Source of the DNA: Vibrio sp. PID17_43
Lineage (GTDB): Bacteria; Pseudomonadota; Gammaproteobacteria; Enterobacterales; Vibrionaceae
Assembly (NCBI RefSeq): GCF_002608565.1
Contig: NZ_LIXM01000004.1
Span: 1-64,000, forward strand
Direction: 5' to 3'
DNA length: 64,000 bases
The notes beneath the pieces were generated by a model. The model did not search any database. It saw only the letters and a list, made by a program, of their open reading frames with translations, and was not told the DNA's origin. The position numbers were made by a program, and so were the translations under genes. Below, one piece after another: positions 16,632 to 28,601 of this stretch. Within the stretch, counting starts at the first letter, position 1. Each line of letters opens with the position of its first letter.

Positions 16632-17963
16632 TTACTCTTGGTAAGAAATCGTGCTTAAAACATCTGCAATTAAGTTAAACAAATCATCAATTTGTTGCTT
16701 CTCGATAATCAGTGGTGGAGACAATGCAATAATGTCACCCGTCACTCGAATCAAGGCGCCTTTCTCAAAACATTGCGTAAACACTTGGAAAGCACGCGAG
16801 CCCGGTTTATCCGCAATACCTTCTAATTCAATCGCAGCAACCAGACCGTAGTTGCGTAAATCTTTTACGTGAGGCAAGCCTTTTAGGCTGTGAAGGGCTT
16901 GTTCCCAATATCCAGAAAGCTCTGCCGCTCTGGTGTACAGGTTTTCATTACGATAGATATCGAGCGTCGCTAAACCCGCAGCGGCCGCCACTGGATGACC
17001 CGAATAGGTATATCCATGGAACAGCTCAATCGCTTGACTTTCCGGCGCAACCATCGCTTGATAGATCTCATCACTCACAAATACCGCGCCCATTGGGATC
17101 GCACCATTGGTCAACCCCTTCGCACTGGTGATCATGTCAGGTTTCACATCAAATTCTTGAGCAGCAAACGGGCTACCAAGTCGACCAAATCCGGTAATAA
17201 CCTCATCGAAGATCAACAAAATTCCATGTTGGGTACAAATTTCACGCAGACGTTTTAAATAGCCTTTTGGTGGAAGGATGACCCCTGTAGAGCCCGCAAT
17301 CGGTTCCACGATCACTGCGGCAATATTGCTCGCATCGTGGAGGTTAACGATATTTTGCAAACTCTCTGCCCAGCCCGGATCATAATCCGGCAACCCTTTG
17401 GTAAAGGCACTCTGTTCAATGCTTAATGTATGAGGAAGGTGATCAACGCCTGTCAATAGTGTGCCGAACGTCTTTCTGTTATTGACGATCCCCCCCACAG
17501 AGATCCCGCCAAAACCCACACCATGATAGCCCCGTTCACGACCAATCAAACGAGTTCGCGTTCCTTGGCCAATGGCTCTTTGATAAGCGAGGGCGATTTT
17601 CAATGCGGTATCAACCGATTCTGAGCCTGAGTTCGTGAAAAAGACTCGATTTAATCCTTCTGGAGCAATTTCAGCCAAAGATTCAGCAAATTGAAACGGT
17701 AATGGATGTCCCATCTGAAAAGTAGGCGCAAAATCCAAAGTATGAATTTGACTTGCCACTGCCTCACTGATCTCATGGCGACCGTGCCCGGCATTACAAC
17801 ACCATAACCCTGCGGTGCCATCTAAGATTTGTCTCTTATCTTCCGAGGTATAGTACATCCCCTCCGCGGACACTAGCATTCGTGGGGTCGATTTAAACTG
17901 CGCGTTCGCCGTAAACGGCATCCAAAATGATTCCAGACTTGATTGAGCATTGGTACTTTGCAT
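16632..17963 (-). CDS. bauA: Beta-alanine:pyruvate (omega-amino acid) aminotransferase
   Basis: A 443-residue class III PLP aminotransferase closely resembling Pseudomonas BauA: FWMPFTANAQFKSTPRMLVS at the N-terminus, SGSES, GYHGVGFGGISVGG, IFDEVITGFGRLG with the PLP Asp, and SAKGLTNGAIPMG with the Schiff-base Lys. It should convert beta-alanine plus pyruvate to malonate semialdehyde plus alanine, and may also take GABA or other omega-amines. ATG 17963 has AAGGAG seven bases upstream and is preferred over an upstream in-frame TTG. It leads the bauA-mmsA-amidotransferase operon and is divergent from a cupin regulator. Confidence 0.88.
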   Translation of the reverse strand: MQSTNAQSSLESFWMPFTANAQFKSTPRMLVSAEGMYYTSEDKRQILDGTAGLWCCNAGHGRHEISEAVASQIHTLDFAPTFQMGHPLPFQFAESLAEIAPEGLNRVFFTNSGSESVDTALKIALAYQRAIGQGTRTRLIGRERGYHGVGFGGISVGGIVNNRKTFGTLLTGVDHLPHTLSIEQSAFTKGLPDYDPGWAESLQNIVNLHDASNIAAVIVEPIAGSTGVILPPKGYLKRLREICTQHGILLIFDEVITGFGRLGSPFAAQEFDVKPDMITSAKGLTNGAIPMGAVFVSDEIYQAMVAPESQAIELFHGYTYSGHPVAAAAGLATLDIYRNENLYTRAAELSGYWEQALHSLKGLPHVKDLRNYGLVAAIELEGIADKPGSRAFQVFTQCFEKGALIRVTGDIIALSPPLIIEKQQIDDLFNLIADVLSTISYQE

Positions 17964-18015
17964 CTTGCCACTCCTTAACAAGCTTGCTGGGTGTTTTTTT
18001 TTATAAACACCATGG

Positions 18016-18035
18016 ACAATTGACTCGATAATTGT
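18016..18035. promoter_or_regulatory. Candidate operator between bauA and its divergent regulator
   Basis: ACAATT and AATTGT form an inverted repeat with an 8-base spacer, within ATGGACAATTGACTCG, which loosely recalls the E. coli PuuR site (ATGGACAATATATTGACC). It is 53-72 bases upstream of the bauA start codon. Binding is unproven. Confidence 0.35.
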
Positions 18036-18052
18036 AAATGAGATGTTATTAT

Positions 18053-18062
18053 ATATTTAACA
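18053..18062 (+). promoter_or_regulatory. Shared motif ATATTTAACA (copy A)
   Basis: The 10-mer occurs in the bauA/regulator intergenic region. An identical copy lies on the minus strand at 28834-28843 between spuI and puuA, and a 9/10 match lies at 18853-18862 before puuC. A palindrome ATGATTAAATCAT (18097-18109) is also present nearby. Possible binding site of a PuuR-type regulator. Confidence 0.35.
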
Positions 18063-18199
18063 AAAATGACTATAGACGGATTTTTTTGCGCTCGCAATGA
18101 TTAAATCATGAACACCTGCTGGCTTTTTCAAATACATCCGCTAAGTTATGTTTAGTTTATTAATCAATCAGTCCGTTAACGCAAACGGAAAGGAAAATC

Positions 18200-18751
18200 A
18201 TGATGGATGTGGAAATTGGTTCAAGATTCAGAGTGTTACGTGAGCAAGCTGGGCTCTCTCAACGAGAACTAGCCAAGCGCGCTGGTGTCACGAACGGTTT
18301 TATCTCGCAAATTGAAAACAATGCCGTCAGCCCATCTGTCGCTTCATTGAGCAAGCTGTTAAGCAAGATCCCATCATCAATGGCAGAGTTTTTTGCTGTT
18401 GATGAACATCAGCCAGAACAATTTTTTACACGCAGAAACGAACAACCAGAAATCGGTCGTGGACTGATTAGCTATAAACAAGTTGGCCACTACCACCAGG
18501 AACGACATATTGGTATGTTGCGTGAAACGCTAAGCCCTGGTGCTGATACCGGTCAAGAAATGTTAACTCATGAAGGACAGGAATGTGGCGTAGTGGTCGA
18601 TGGACAGTTAGAGCTCACCGTTGGGGAAACCGTCGCGATTTTAAATGAGGGCGACAGTTATTACTTTGACAGTACTCGTCCTCACCGCTTTAGAAATACA
18701 GGTAATAAAGTGTGCGTTATTGTTAGCGCCAATTCGCCGGCCAGTTTTTAG
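18200..18751 (+). CDS. PuuR/BauR-type HTH-cupin transcriptional regulator
   Basis: A 183-residue regulator: Cro/C1-type helix-turn-helix (about residues 8-62, with GLSQRELAKRAGVTNGFISQ) followed by a small-molecule-binding cupin (about 110-180, HEGQECGVVVDGQLEL and GDSYYFDSTRPHRFRN). It parallels PuuR (second copy at 21115) and BauR-like proteins, which sense polyamine or beta-alanine catabolites. An AAAGGAAAA sequence precedes two adjacent ATG codons. It is transcribed divergently from bauA and upstream of puuC in the same direction, so control of one or both is likely. Whether it activates or represses is not visible. Confidence 0.85.
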   Translation: MMDVEIGSRFRVLREQAGLSQRELAKRAGVTNGFISQIENNAVSPSVASLSKLLSKIPSSMAEFFAVDEHQPEQFFTRRNEQPEIGRGLISYKQVGHYHQERHIGMLRETLSPGADTGQEMLTHEGQECGVVVDGQLELTVGETVAILNEGDSYYFDSTRPHRFRNTGNKVCVIVSANSPASF

Positions 18752-18852
18752 TATTTCGTTCATTTTGTTGTCGCCATCAAGCCGTTTAAACCACGAATTC
18801 GCTCTGATGCTTCATCAAATTTGAATCAGAAACTGCTTTAAACTGTCCGCCA

Positions 18853-18862
18853 ATATTTAACC
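18853..18862 (+). promoter_or_regulatory. Shared motif ATATTTAACC (copy B) upstream of puuC
   Basis: One mismatch from the ATATTTAACA copies at 18053 and 28834. It lies 65-74 bases before the puuC start codon, a usual place for an operator. Confidence 0.3.
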
Positions 18863-18926
18863 ATCAGGCAGGTTTAGCCCTCCGTTAGGTTTTACTTAAA
18901 CGAAACAAAGGAGTAGGGACAATAGA

Positions 18927-20414
18927 ATGGATACTATAACATGGCACGATAAGGCCGAAACGTTGAGTTTTAGCACACAAGCCTTCATTAACGGTAAGCT
19001 AACCAGCTCTATCACTAATGATACATTCGAGATTATTAACCCAGCGACGGGGAAATTTCTCGCTCACGTTTCCCGCTGCCGCCGGGAAGATGTCGACATT
19101 GCCGTTAAAGCAGCACGAGATGCCTTTAACTCTCGCGTCTGGGCAGGACTGCCACCAGCAGAGCGCAAAACCGTGTTACTCAACTACGCCAAGCTCATTG
19201 AGGAGCAGCAAGAACAATTTGCGCTCTTAGAGTCTTTAGATATGGGGAAACCCATTTCTGACGCAATGGGATACGATGCGCCAGCCACTGCACGCTGCAT
19301 ACAGTGGAATGCCGAGGCCATCGACAAGATTTATGATGAAGTGGCTCCTGTAACTGACGGTGCCCTCGCCCTTGTAACGCGTGAGCCTTTAGGTGTAGTG
19401 GCCGCTATTGTCCCTTGGAACTTCCCTACGGTCATGGCGGCGTGGAAAATCGGTCCGGCATTAGCCACCGGAAACTCGGTCATTATTAAACCATCCGAGA
19501 AGTCCCCTCTTACGGCAATATTACTTGCCGAACTGGCCTCTCAAGCGGGGATCCCTGATGGGGTATTACAAGTCCTACCCGGTTTCGGTCACGAAGCTGG
19601 ACAAGCATTAGCACTTCACAACGATGTCGACTGTATTGCCTTTACCGGTTCGACCGCAGTTGGTAAGAAGCTCTTAAGCTTTGCAGGCGAATCCAACCTC
19701 AAGCGCGCCTTCATGGAGTGTGGTGGCAAAAGCCCTCATATTATCCATTACGACGTAAAAGACATTGAGAAAGCAGCCGCAACTGCCGCAACTGCCATTT
19801 GCTACAACCAAGGAGAGGTGTGTACCGCTGGTTCTCGTCTCTTAGTCCACTCTTCCATCAAAGAGCAATTTATCGAGCTACTGGTGAAGTACATGGACAA
19901 ATGGCAACCTAGCGATCCACTTAACGGCAGCTCTCGCGTTGGCGCGATTGTGGATAAAACCCAGTTTGATCGCATCCTTAATTATATTGAAATTGGTAAA
20001 CAGGAAGGCGCAACACTTCGATTCGGTGGTCAACCTGTTCATGAGCAGACTGGCGGTTACTATATCCAACCTGCCGTCTTTACCGATGTGACGCCTGAAA
20101 TGCGAATATTCAGAGAAGAAATATTTGGCTCAGTTCTCTGTGTAACGACATTCGATACTATCGAAGAAGCCATTGAGCTTGCCAATGATAGCGATTATGG
20201 CCTCGCTGCGGGCGTTTGGACAGCCGATATTTCAACGGCAGTAAAATGCTCTCGTGCGTTGAGGGCTGGTACTGTATTTGTGAATAACTGGGATGGCGGA
20301 GACATGACGATGCCGTTTGGTGGCTACAAGCAAAGTGGTAACGGCAGGGATAAGTCCTTACATGCACTGGATAAATACACCGAAATTAAATCAACGTGGA
20401 TTGAGCTGGACTAG
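18927..20414 (+). CDS. puuC: Gamma-glutamyl-gamma-aminobutyraldehyde dehydrogenase PuuC
   Basis: A 495-residue NAD(P)-dependent aldehyde dehydrogenase. Catalytic Cys299 lies in NQGEVCTAGSR and the general-base Glu in MECGGKSPH; GSTAVGKKL is the dinucleotide loop. Features and length match E. coli PuuC, which oxidises gamma-glutamyl-gamma-aminobutyraldehyde in the putrescine pathway and can also act on aminobutanal. GGAG precedes ATG by about ten bases. Unlike E. coli it is not in the puuA/puuB cluster but stands beside the bauR-like gene, with an inverted repeat after its stop. Confidence 0.9.
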   Translation: MDTITWHDKAETLSFSTQAFINGKLTSSITNDTFEIINPATGKFLAHVSRCRREDVDIAVKAARDAFNSRVWAGLPPAERKTVLLNYAKLIEEQQEQFALLESLDMGKPISDAMGYDAPATARCIQWNAEAIDKIYDEVAPVTDGALALVTREPLGVVAAIVPWNFPTVMAAWKIGPALATGNSVIIKPSEKSPLTAILLAELASQAGIPDGVLQVLPGFGHEAGQALALHNDVDCIAFTGSTAVGKKLLSFAGESNLKRAFMECGGKSPHIIHYDVKDIEKAAATAATAICYNQGEVCTAGSRLLVHSSIKEQFIELLVKYMDKWQPSDPLNGSSRVGAIVDKTQFDRILNYIEIGKQEGATLRFGGQPVHEQTGGYYIQPAVFTDVTPEMRIFREEIFGSVLCVTTFDTIEEAIELANDSDYGLAAGVWTADISTAVKCSRALRAGTVFVNNWDGGDMTMPFGGYKQSGNGRDKSLHALDKYTEIKSTWIELD

Positions 20415-20456
20415 AGCTACATTGGTCTTGGATTTTGTTGATCAGTTATAAATACG

Positions 20457-20480
20457 AATGGCCTCTTGTTTGAGGCCATT
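20457..20480. terminator. Hairpin between convergent puuC and hsp20
   Basis: AATGGCCTC and GAGGCCATT pair perfectly around a 6-base loop. T-tracts on either side are weak, so it may be a modest bidirectional terminator. Confidence 0.55.
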
Positions 20481-20540
20481 CTGCTAGTGTCCCATTCAGT
20501 TGGAGTCCGTTGCTACGCTTATTCTTCAATACAATGTGCG

Positions 20541-20963
20541 TTAGCTAATCTCGACATTTCTCGCTTCAGAAACCGTCGCCTCTACTTTAGGAATGACGAC
20601 AACCAACACCCCATCCGTAAATTCTGCATAGATGTCATTGGCATTGACATTGCTACTCAACGTAAAGCTTCGGGCCATCTTGCCTTGGTAACGCTCTTTG
20701 TGTATGAATTTTCCTTCTTGTACAGTTTCATCTTGCTGTATGGTGGATGCTTCTATTGTCAGCACTCCCTTATCACAAGTCACTGAAATGTCTTTCTTCT
20801 CCACACCAGGGAGATCCGCCATTATTTCAAACGCCGTTTCCTTTTCTATCACATCGACATTCGGAGAAAACTGCCCATGGCTCCAACGTGCATGCATACT
20901 CGGAAAAGCGTTATCCAACAAATGGCTAAAATCAGACCAAGAATCTCTAGGAATTAAGCTCAT
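20541..20963 (-). CDS. Small heat-shock protein, Hsp20/alpha-crystallin family
   Basis: A 140-residue chaperone that holds unfolding proteins. The alpha-crystallin domain runs from about residue 33 (FSPNVDVIEKETAFEIMADL) to about 130; the GVLTI strand and GVLVVVIPK near the C-terminus match the class, and IPK supplies the I-x-[IV]-like tail. The short Trp-containing N-terminus (SLIPRDSWSDF) resembles bacterial class A/Hsp17-type proteins rather than IbpA. AAGGAGG gives a strong ribosome site. It interrupts the polyamine cluster without an obvious functional link. Confidence 0.9.
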   Translation of the reverse strand: MSLIPRDSWSDFSHLLDNAFPSMHARWSHGQFSPNVDVIEKETAFEIMADLPGVEKKDISVTCDKGVLTIEASTIQQDETVQEGKFIHKERYQGKMARSFTLSSNVNANDIYAEFTDGVLVVVIPKVEATVSEARNVEIS

Positions 20964-21114
20964 ACTCGCCTCCTTACTCTTTATACCCTCGCATAAAGTT
21001 TAGGCTCTTACTGGTGAAGATAAAGGCGAAAATTTCGATACATTGATCCAAATCAAAAGGCCTGTACGATTTCCGTTCGTTTCTTCAGCCTAGCAGAAGC
21101 ACGACTACGATTAT

Positions 21115-21657
21115 CTAGAACGTTGGTGGCGTTGCAGCGCTAATCAGCTCACACTCTACTTTGCCCTTATTACGGAATCGATGTGGTTTACGCGTTTCAA
21201 AATAGTAAGAATCCCCAGCTTTCAGTACTTGTGTGTGGCTACCTACGGTGATTTCAATTTCACCACGAATCACAACACCTCCTTCTTCCCCTTCATGTTG
21301 CATGAAGTCGGTGCCTGTATCAGAACCAGGGGGATAGATCTCACGCAAAATCGCCAGTTGACGACCATCGCGTTTCGCACCCACTAATAGCATTCGAATA
21401 TGGCCATCACCCAAATCCGCGAGCTGATCGGGGCTAAAAAAGATATCGTCTTTTGGCTCAACATCTAAGGTGAAAAATTCACCCATAGAGATCGGAATGG
21501 CTTCGAGGATTTTTTTTAATGATCCTACGGAAGGATTCACAAGGTTCTGCTCAATTTGAGAGATCATGGAGTTAGTTACGCCACTTCGCTTAGCCAATTC
21601 TCGTTGCGATAAACCACGCATGGTACGAATCGTTTTAAGTTGCTTGCCTACATCCAT
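21115..21657 (-). CDS. puuR: PuuR-type HTH-cupin regulator of putrescine genes
   Basis: A 180-residue protein with an N-terminal Cro/C1 helix-turn-helix (GLSQRELAKRSGVTNSMISQ, about residues 14-33) and a C-terminal cupin (EGEEGGVVIRGEIEITVGSH, then GDSYYFETRKPHRF). It matches E. coli PuuR (185 aa), the putrescine-responsive repressor of puu genes. It lies 30 bases after potI as last gene of the spuI-to-puuR block, so it is probably autoregulated with the operon. The cupin of the 18200 gene is similar but clearly diverged, giving two related regulators in one locus. Confidence 0.88.
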   Translation of the reverse strand: MDVGKQLKTIRTMRGLSQRELAKRSGVTNSMISQIEQNLVNPSVGSLKKILEAIPISMGEFFTLDVEPKDDIFFSPDQLADLGDGHIRMLLVGAKRDGRQLAILREIYPPGSDTGTDFMQHEGEEGGVVIRGEIEITVGSHTQVLKAGDSYYFETRKPHRFRNKGKVECELISAATPPTF

Positions 21658-21687
21658 GTATCTCTCCTAGATTATCAAAAGATAGCC

Positions 21688-22530
21688 TTACTGTTCACTC
21701 ATCTTAATCTCTTGTAACCGGCGCTTTTCTGCTTTGGCTAACACCCACCACGCGATAAAGGTCGCACATGCCACCGCCATAATAATCAACGTTGCGAGAG
21801 CATTGATTTTAGGACTAACCCCAAGCCTTACACTGGAAAACACCACCATTGGTAACGTTGTTGCGCTTGGACCCGACACAAAACTGGCAATCACCAAATC
21901 GTCAAGCGATAACGTAAAAGCCAATAACCAGCCTGCAAGAATCGCAGGGGCAATACTTGGCAACGTAATTTGAAAAAACACTTTCCAAGGTGGCGCACCA
22001 AGATCCATCGCCGCTTCTTCTATTGAGCGATCAACCTCTTGTAATCTGGAGCTCACCACCACTGTTACATAAGCCGTACAAAAAGTGACATGCGCAATCC
22101 AAATCGTCATCATTCCACGCTGATTAAACAAATCAAATACTTGCCCTATAGCAATAAAAAGGAGTAGCAAAGACAAACCAGTGATCACTTCTGGCATCAC
22201 CAATGGCGCCGTTATCATAAAGGCAAAACCCGTCTCACCTTTAAAACTACCGAAACGATTCAATACAAAGGCGGCGATTGTACCCAGAACAACCGCAGCA
22301 CTGGCAGAAAGGACACCGATCAATAGGCTGAGTTTAACCCCACCCATTAGCAAATCGTCATCAAACAATTCCGAGTACCATTTGAAAGAGAATCCTGACC
22401 AAACCGTAACTAAACGATTTTCGTTAAAAGAGTAAATAATCAAGATCAAAATTGGTAAGTAAAGAAAGGTAAAACCCATCCCCAGAATCAGCCACTTCCA
22501 TCGATTGTTGTAAACTGGAATATCATTCAT
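21688..22530 (-). CDS. potI: Polyamine ABC transporter permease PotI
   Basis: A 280-residue inner-membrane permease with six hydrophobic segments and the binding-protein-dependent EAA loop (EEAAMDLGAPPWKVFFQITL) that contacts the ATPase. The N-terminus (WLILGMGFTFLYLPILILII) is typical of PotI/PotC. It completes the PotFGHI putrescine importer. Its ATG overlaps the potH stop by four bases (ATGA), giving translational coupling and equal dosage. Confidence 0.92.
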   Translation of the reverse strand: MNDIPVYNNRWKWLILGMGFTFLYLPILILIIYSFNENRLVTVWSGFSFKWYSELFDDDLLMGGVKLSLLIGVLSASAAVVLGTIAAFVLNRFGSFKGETGFAFMITAPLVMPEVITGLSLLLLFIAIGQVFDLFNQRGMMTIWIAHVTFCTAYVTVVVSSRLQEVDRSIEEAAMDLGAPPWKVFFQITLPSIAPAILAGWLLAFTLSLDDLVIASFVSGPSATTLPMVVFSSVRLGVSPKINALATLIIMAVACATFIAWWVLAKAEKRRLQEIKMSEQ

Positions 22531-23444
22531 CCTTGCGCCTCCAATTCACGCTTTTGATAACGGTGGAACCAAAGAATTGGCACCATTAATACCAGCAGCA
22601 TCACGATGGCCACTGCCGAGGCCACTGGCCAATCTCGGTTATTGAAAAACTCTTGCCATAATACTTTGCCGATGAGAATTGAATCCGGCCCACCGAGCAG
22701 TTCGGGAATAACAAACTCCCCTACCGCAGGAATAAAGACCAACATCGATCCAGCAATAATGCCCGCCCGGGTCAACGGCACCAAAACGCTAAACAGCGTT
22801 GTTGCTGGTTTGGCACCTAAATCACCAGCGGCTTCAATCAATGAATAATCCACTCGCATGAGCGCGGTATACAAGGGTAAGACCATGAAAGGTAAATAGG
22901 TATAAACGATACCGATATACACCGCGATATCGGTATGCAATATTTTGAGCGGCTCATCAATGGCCCCAACCGTTAATAACACATTATTGAGTAGCCCATT
23001 GTTTTTGAGGATCCCTATCCAAGCGTACACTCGAATCAAGAAACTCGTCCATGACGGCAAAATAATGAGCATCAGCAGTACGTTACGCATCGACGGTGTA
23101 GAGTGCACAATGGCCCACGCAATAGGAAAACCGATCAATAGACACAACAACGTCGAAATAAGCGCAATGCGTATCGACTCCATATAAGAAGAGACATAGA
23201 GATCGTCTTCAAGCAGGTATTGGTAGTTACCTATATTCAACAGTAGCTGTAGTTGTTGCTCGGCATAACTAAGTAATTCAGAGTATGGCGGTATTGAAAT
23301 CTGCGCTTCCGCAAAACTGATTTTAAAAACAATCAAGAATGGAAGTAAGAAAAACAGTAATAACCACCCATACGGGACGGCAAGCAATAAGCATTTGGGC
23401 GTTGGGATCACACGCCAGATATTCAATTTGGCTGATTTCATCAT
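22527..23444 (-). CDS. potH: Polyamine ABC transporter permease PotH
   Basis: A 305-residue permease with six predicted spans and the EAA-type loop EAAGDLGAKPATTLFSVLVP. It pairs with PotI. The start is placed at ATG 23444 because it overlaps the potG stop as ATGA; upstream in-frame codons would lie entirely inside potG. The sequence FVIPELLGGPDSILIGKVLW is characteristic of PotB/PotH proteins. Confidence 0.92.
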   Translation of the reverse strand: MMKSAKLNIWRVIPTPKCLLLAVPYGWLLLFFLLPFLIVFKISFAEAQISIPPYSELLSYAEQQLQLLLNIGNYQYLLEDDLYVSSYMESIRIALISTLLCLLIGFPIAWAIVHSTPSMRNVLLMLIILPSWTSFLIRVYAWIGILKNNGLLNNVLLTVGAIDEPLKILHTDIAVYIGIVYTYLPFMVLPLYTALMRVDYSLIEAAGDLGAKPATTLFSVLVPLTRAGIIAGSMLVFIPAVGEFVIPELLGGPDSILIGKVLWQEFFNNRDWPVASAVAIVMLLVLMVPILWFHRYQKRELEAQG

Positions 23445-24583
23445 ATTTTTAGTACCACGCAACTTTCCGTGTCCCAACTGAGCGTAACCTTCTGCTCCCA
23501 CGTTGGCATATCTTTCCGTAAACGGGTGGTATTTTGTAACGTTGCCGTCACCAACTTGCCTGATGCTAAACGAACATGATAAATCGACTGATTACCCATA
23601 TAGGCAATGTCTTCAACAACCCCAGAGCAGCTGTTTGCCGAATGGTTTGCACGTGTGCTCAATGTCATTTTTTCAGGGCGAACCGCGATCATCACCGAAA
23701 TTCCCGGCGCACCAGAAATGCCATGATTAATATAAATTGGTTGCTCCAGCTCATGGCTTCTCACCGTACAATTGTCGTTCTGATTTGTTTCTAGGAGCCC
23801 TTCAAATATATTCACTGAGCCGATAAAGGTCGCTGAGAATTTAGAGTTAGGGTGCTCATAAATGGCTTCCGGAGAATCAATTTGAACAAACTGTCCTTTA
23901 TTCATGATGGCAATTCGGCTGGCCATCGTCATGGCTTCTTCTTGATCATGTGTCACCATCACACAAGTCACGCCCACACGCTCTAGGATATCCACCACTT
24001 CGAGTTGCATTTTCTCTCTTAGGTTTTTATCTAGCGCGCCCATTGGTTCATCAAGAAGCAGCAGTTTAGGTTTTTTGGCTAAACTACGAGCGAGTGCAAC
24101 ACGCTGTTTTTGCCCACCAGAGAGTTGATGTGGTTTTCGTTTGGCATAGTCAGACATGTGCACCAATTCCAGCATCTGTTTGACGGTCTCATCAATTTCT
24201 TGGCGTGACATGCCATCCTGCTTTAAACCAAATGCAATGTTGCCAGCGACGGTCATGTGAGGAAACAACGCATAGGATTGGAACATCATATTCACGGGAC
24301 GTCGATACGGGGGAATATCGGCCAGATCTTCACCATCTAAGATGATCTGCCCTGCGGAAGGTTGCTCAAAACCGGCGAGCATCCTTAACAAGGTTGATTT
24401 TCCGCAACCCGATGCCCCAAGCAAAGCGAAAAGTTCGCCTTGGTTGATCGTTAAATCCACACCATCTACGGCCACATGGCCATCAAAGTTTTTCGTTAAT
24501 CCTCTGATTTCAAGTAATGGTTTTGGCGGTGTTGAATCCACATGTAAATGAGGACGATCGGTATCAAGTGACATCACTGTCAT
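23441..24583 (-). CDS. potG: Polyamine ABC transporter ATPase PotG
   Basis: A 380-residue ATP-binding subunit. Walker [11 protein letters not shown]-loop [14 protein letters not shown], signature LSGGQKQR, Walker [13 protein letters not shown] and switch His in VTHDQEEA are all intact. A C-terminal TOBE-type regulatory domain (about residues 260-380) includes [12 protein letters not shown] 24583 is chosen for its GGAG site; an upstream in-frame TTG coincides with that site. It energises PotHI with PotF as periplasmic receptor. Confidence 0.93.
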   Translation of the reverse strand: MTVMSLDTDRPHLHVDSTPPKPLLEIRGLTKNFDGHVAVDGVDLTINQGELFALLGASGCGKSTLLRMLAGFEQPSAGQIILDGEDLADIPPYRRPVNMMFQSYALFPHMTVAGNIAFGLKQDGMSRQEIDETVKQMLELVHMSDYAKRKPHQLSGGQKQRVALARSLAKKPKLLLLDEPMGALDKNLREKMQLEVVDILERVGVTCVMVTHDQEEAMTMASRIAIMNKGQFVQIDSPEAIYEHPNSKFSATFIGSVNIFEGLLETNQNDNCTVRSHELEQPIYINHGISGAPGISVMIAVRPEKMTLSTRANHSANSCSGVVEDIAYMGNQSIYHVRLASGKLVTATLQNTTRLRKDMPTWEQKVTLSWDTESCVVLKI

Positions 24584-24590
24584 GGCATTC

Positions 24591-24623
24591 TCCAAACAAA
24601 AGCGGCGACCCGTTTAAGGCCGC
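24591..24623 (-). terminator. Intra-operon attenuator between potF and potG
   Basis: On the minus strand GCGGC and GCCGC pair around a 12-base loop and are followed by TTTTGTTTGG, just before the potG ribosome site. Such partial terminators after a binding-protein gene commonly keep the receptor more abundant than the ATPase and permeases. Confidence 0.55.
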
Positions 24624-24637
24624 CATGTTCTATCTAT

Positions 24638-27141
<2,504 letters not shown>

Positions 27142-27269
27142 AGTTTCTTTCCATTTTTAATATTAATAACGTGCAAGGACGACTTGCCCGCTATCTCCAC
27201 AAACAAATGTTTTCCACTTAGAAGCCTCCTTTCATAGGAAATGACCTCCGTTGATACGTTAAGTTGGAT

Positions 27270-28601
27270 TTATACGTTAAGAAGTAAGAACTCACGCTCC
27301 CAAGAACTGATCACTTGAAAGAATGTTTTGTACTCTTTGCGCTTAATCGCAACATAAGCTGAAACAAATCGATCACCGAGAATTTCTCTCAACTCATTAC
27401 AATTTTCTAGCAACACCAAAGCCTCTTCCAACGTATGAGGAAGTGAATAAGGTTCGGTCGTCATATCACCGGTACTTTGTGGTGTCGGCGTGAGTTTCTC
27501 TTTCATTCCCAAGTAGCCACACGCTAGTGTTAATGCCATGGCTAAATATGGGTTCGCATCGGCACCGGCATAACGGTTTTCAATACGACGGGAATTTTTA
27601 TCAGAGACGGGGACTCGAAGCCCAACCGTTCGGTTATCTTCTCCCCATGCCACATTGGTTGGTGCCGAGTCGCCAAAGACTAAACGACGATAGGAATTGA
27701 TATTGGGAGCAAAAAAGGCAATCGCTGCAGGCGTATATTTTTGCATGCCAGCAATATAGTTGAGGAACAGTTCGCTGTTAGAACCATCGTCATTGGCGAA
27801 CAAGTTTTTGCCATTCGCATCCACCAAGCTTTGGTGAATATGCATGGCGCTGCCTGGCTCATGCTCCATCGGTTTCGCCATAAAGGTGGCGTAAACATCA
27901 TGGCGTAGCGCCGCTTCTCTGACTGTACGTTTAAATAGAAACACCTGATCAGCGCGATCCAAAGGCTCACCGTGATCGAAGTTTAATTCCATCTGTGCTG
28001 CGCCCGATTCATGAACTAACGTATCGACGTCTAAGCCCTGTATCTCACAGTAGTCATACATATCCTCAAAAATTGGATCGAATTCATTCACGGCATCGAT
28101 ACTGAACGACTGTCTTGCGGTTTCTGGTCTGCCATTTCGTCCAATAGGCGGCTCAAGTGGGTAGTCCCAATCGAGATTCTTTTGCACTAGGAAAAACTCA
28201 AGCTCAGGCGCGACAATCGGGCTCCAACCCTCTTTTTCATAGAGAGCCAAAACACGTCTTAATACTGCCCTTGGCGAGATTTCGACTGGATCACCATCTA
28301 CCGTCTGACAGTCATGAATCACCTGAGCTGTTGGATCTTTTGTCCATGGAACAAATCTAATCGTGTTTGGATCAGGCTCTAGATTCATGTCTTTCTCAGT
28401 CAGATCGATCATACTTTCATCGTCTGGCCAATCACCGTTCACCGTTTGGAAAAAAACCACCTCGGGAAGACGCATCCCCCCTTCTCGAAGAAATTTTTTG
28501 GCGGGCATGATCTTGCCTCGTGCATTGCCTGTGATATCGGGGATAAGGCACTCAACCTCAGTAATACGATTCTCTTCAATCCATTTCTTGATTGTTTCCA
28601 T
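27270..28601 (-). CDS. spuI: Gamma-glutamylpolyamine synthetase, SpuI-type glutamine-synthetase homologue
   Basis: A 443-residue glutamine-synthetase-fold ligase. ITEVECLIPDITGNARGKI at the N-terminus, PELEFFL and AAQMELNFDHG (metal-binding Glu residues), GSAMHIHQS and ADANPYLAMA are typical, and the closest pattern is Pseudomonas SpuI, which gamma-glutamylates polyamines using ATP. ATG 28601 gives the usual family length and has AGAAGG just upstream; an alternative ATG at 28631 adds ten residues. It heads the minus-strand block with spuC and potFGHI and is divergent from a second synthetase, puuA. Confidence 0.85.
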   Translation of the reverse strand: METIKKWIEENRITEVECLIPDITGNARGKIMPAKKFLREGGMRLPEVVFFQTVNGDWPDDESMIDLTEKDMNLEPDPNTIRFVPWTKDPTAQVIHDCQTVDGDPVEISPRAVLRRVLALYEKEGWSPIVAPELEFFLVQKNLDWDYPLEPPIGRNGRPETARQSFSIDAVNEFDPIFEDMYDYCEIQGLDVDTLVHESGAAQMELNFDHGEPLDRADQVFLFKRTVREAALRHDVYATFMAKPMEHEPGSAMHIHQSLVDANGKNLFANDDGSNSELFLNYIAGMQKYTPAAIAFFAPNINSYRRLVFGDSAPTNVAWGEDNRTVGLRVPVSDKNSRRIENRYAGADANPYLAMALTLACGYLGMKEKLTPTPQSTGDMTTEPYSLPHTLEEALVLLENCNELREILGDRFVSAYVAIKRKEYKTFFQVISSWEREFLLLNV

